This document shows positions 62,060 to 64,000 of a DNA stretch of 64,000 nt, in pieces. This DNA is from Neoechinorhynchus agilis (Eukaryota; Acanthocephala): assembly GCA_051530055.1 (NCBI GenBank), contig CM121341.1, forward strand, positions 17,236,001 through 17,300,000, in the 5' to 3' direction. Under the pieces are notes generated by a model. That model was not told the origin of the DNA. It did no database searches and saw only the letters and a program-made list of their open reading frames with translations. The translations under genes and the position numbers were made by a program. Each line of letters begins with the position of its first letter. Position 1 is the stretch's first letter.

Positions 62060-63664
62060 CAATCATGAGCAGTTTCATTTTTCTATAAAGTAATCTCAGG
62101 AACCAAATTTACAAAAAATGAATTGCGTCTTTAAATGTAGATTTTAAAGTTCGCAAAAGTATTTCTCTAGCTAAGCAATTTACCGTATCAGACTTCAATT
62201 TCCTAAGATTTATTATCTTGATTTCATTCAAAAATTAAAATGTCTGAAAATCTACACAGATTTCACTCCACTCTTACGCATCGCTGAAGGCTCAAGAGGA
62301 TTGTCCAAAAATTTGAATATGCTGGAAAATTTGATATTGAAGTTGGAATCGTCTGTGAATTTGCGCAAAACTAGAAATGAAAGTGAATTTAAGCGAGCAA
62401 ACGTTGCATACAACTTGAGACACCCAATGGAGGTTTTCTTTATTTGCCTTGATATTTCGACAAATCGATATCAAGGTGAGGAGTTTTAAGTTAATACGTT
62501 CGAGGTTTCTAGCACCACCACTATGGATACTTAACGTCGGGCGACATAGCAACTTTAACCTGCTTTAATGTAAAATTTGTTTCGTCTTGTTTCCACTTTG
62601 GTTGTTTTTTTAAAGGAACTATCGAATCCTTAATTCAATAAGGGAAAATTCATGAAATATTAAGCGGAAAGCGATTTAAATGAGAAAGCAAAAAACCGCT
62701 AAGATACCTTTGATCAACATAACAAATGTCAGGTAATCAATTCTTTATTGAACGATTAATATCAAATCATACTGCATGTAGTGACATTTAAGCTCAAAAT
62801 AAGAAGCGAGTTATTATCTATGAAGCATGTAGAAACTCGAATCTCATTTTACCGCTTCACCGGATTCGCATCAACCAAGATCTTGTTGTTGGGTACTCAA
62901 AATAAAACCAATGAAGTTTCGTTCTATTGACATTTTCGTTACAAAAACGCCATCTTGTCACTAAATGTGAAGAAACAAGCACCAAAGTACAACCTGAGGC
63001 CCGCGATTCGAGCGCATTCTGGACCATTTGAAATTTATCAATCTGAATTCATTTTCTGCATTTATTTGCCATTTTAATCTATATTATACATTGTCAGCTG
63101 TTTCCGTTGTCGGTTTCAACGATTTTCATTAAAATTTACACTTGCAAAAGTATTCAGTTCATATTGTTCTCGTCTCTAGGAATCGATGCCTCAGAAGCAC
63201 AAAAACGAAAATTAATCAAAATTTAATGCCACTAGAACAACTTTAAAAGTTCAAGACTTTCATTGCTAAAAATCTGAGTGTCCTACGGCTTCCCTTTAAA
63301 AATTGCTCTCAATCTCCGTTTCTTATATTTCGTTAGGTTCCATTGATGCACTTTGACTCTTGAAATACCTTTTTCAAAAGCGCTCCTAATTCTTCGCCTT
63401 GAATAACTTGTTGTCTTTGATTGTGTAAATGTGTGAAACTTAGTTTGCAGTAGATTTGGACTTAATGAAACTCTTACTTCTGCAAGGCGTCAGACACATT
63501 ACTTTCGCTTCCATAGAGTCCTTCCACTTTAACCAAACGACTTATAATTATTCCCTTTTCGGTACAACCAAAAGCTCCTTTACCAAACACACTCATTTAA
63601 GACATCAAGTATGGATTGGCCGAAGATCGTTGTATATCCATGGAATTTCTCTTGTTGTTCATAC
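62060..63664. other. intergenic, upstream of the receptor gene
   Basis: The open stretch 62301-62489 (NLNMLENLILKLESSVNLRK) ends at a GTGAGG donor and could be an exon of an unseen gene, but I found no partner. Nothing else is supported. Confidence 0.35.
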
Positions 63665-64000
63665 ATGGATCATCCTGAATGCATTTGGGCTCCGGTACGT
63701 GAGTTTGGTAACAGTACTGCAATCGATAGGAAACGACAGATTTGCCAAAATTTAAGCAAGTACAATCGTATCTTGAATGATACTGTGAGTACAGCGACTT
63801 TGATAATCTTTAGCATCGGTGTTATCTTGCACAGTATGTGCATCGTAATATTTAAGAAAGGTAGAATGAATCGAATGCCATCAATCAAGTCGTTCATGCT
63901 TCTAAGTACTTGGAATCTGATAACATTGTTTACTAACTACATTCACTACTTTACACGCAATTTCGTTAGGACTTTATACGACTCCAGCGTGTTTTGTGGG
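63665..64000 (+). CDS. seven-transmembrane receptor, N-terminal part (runs off the window)
   Basis: An open frame from ATG at 63665 to the window end, 112 residues with no stop. The extracellular N-terminus has N-glycosylation sites (NST, NDT) and several Cys. TM1 is about TATLIIFSIGVILHSMCIVI, the intracellular loop is FKKGRMNRMPS and TM2 is about IKSFMLLSTWNLITLFTNYI. The next Cys (VFCG) is where rhodopsin-type receptors have the TM3 disulfide cysteine. The loop pattern fits class A peptide receptors, but the TM1 GN and the TM2 LAxAD motifs are absent, so it is a divergent or lineage-specific receptor. The start is tentative, and upstream exons are possible. Confidence 0.5.
   Translation, partial: MDHPECIWAPVREFGNSTAIDRKRQICQNLSKYNRILNDTVSTATLIIFSIGVILHSMCIVIFKKGRMNRMPSIKSFMLLSTWNLITLFTNYIHYFTRNFVRTLYDSSVFCG

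Overview
This is a chromosomal window from a small-genome animal: AT-rich DNA, intron-poor or short-intron nuclear genes, and dense non-LTR, Penelope-like and LTR element debris. Confirmed cis-introns are mostly only 43-110 nt, many of them 43-50 nt. The cytoplasmic intermediate-filament gene has a coil 1B of lamin length (about 141 residues by my count), which is the protostome type and not the shortened chordate type. I therefore favour a compact protostome, but cannot name the phylum.

Layout. 0.7-1.1 kb: ribosomal protein eS10. 1.2-11.4 kb: a transposon graveyard. A Penelope-like element (PLE) is split by a Ty3/Gypsy element whose LTR is in turn split by a LINE fragment; a LINE with apurinic endonuclease and reverse transcriptase follows, then further LINE 3' ends. 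12.4-14.8 kb: intermediate filament gene. 15-23.7 kb: long non-coding stretch holding one candidate secreted peptide. 23.7-34.3 kb: USB1, a 12-exon MAP4K3/5-type kinase, a proline-rich structural protein and the mitochondrial helicase SUV3. 35.5-39.3 kb: more PLE and LINE debris. 39.4-48.4 kb: housekeeping block with eIF2 gamma, a Tudor protein, a DMAC2L/ATP5S-like protein, a BRPF-type PHD protein and TFIIH p44. 48.9-51.8 kb: LINE and PLE debris plus an unrecognised three-exon gene. 52-59 kb: a cluster of paralogous bHLH genes. The last 336 bases hold the start of a seven-transmembrane receptor.

Three observations stand out. (1) Two genes contain introns that cannot be GT-AG if the conserved protein is to be restored. 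The 432-nt intron of the filament gene looks like a DNA element with inverted ends and a 5-bp duplicated target. The 48-nt intron of SUV3 is flanked by a 5-nt direct repeat. (2) A set of 100-200 bp palindromic elements carries hammerhead-ribozyme-like cores, and two of them sit inside PLE reverse transcriptase sequence, which suggests independent mobility. (3) The bHLH paralogs share an unrecognised C-terminal domain and an intron position, and one member has lost its DNA-contact residues.

All assignments are by eye from translated sequence; no database search was run.
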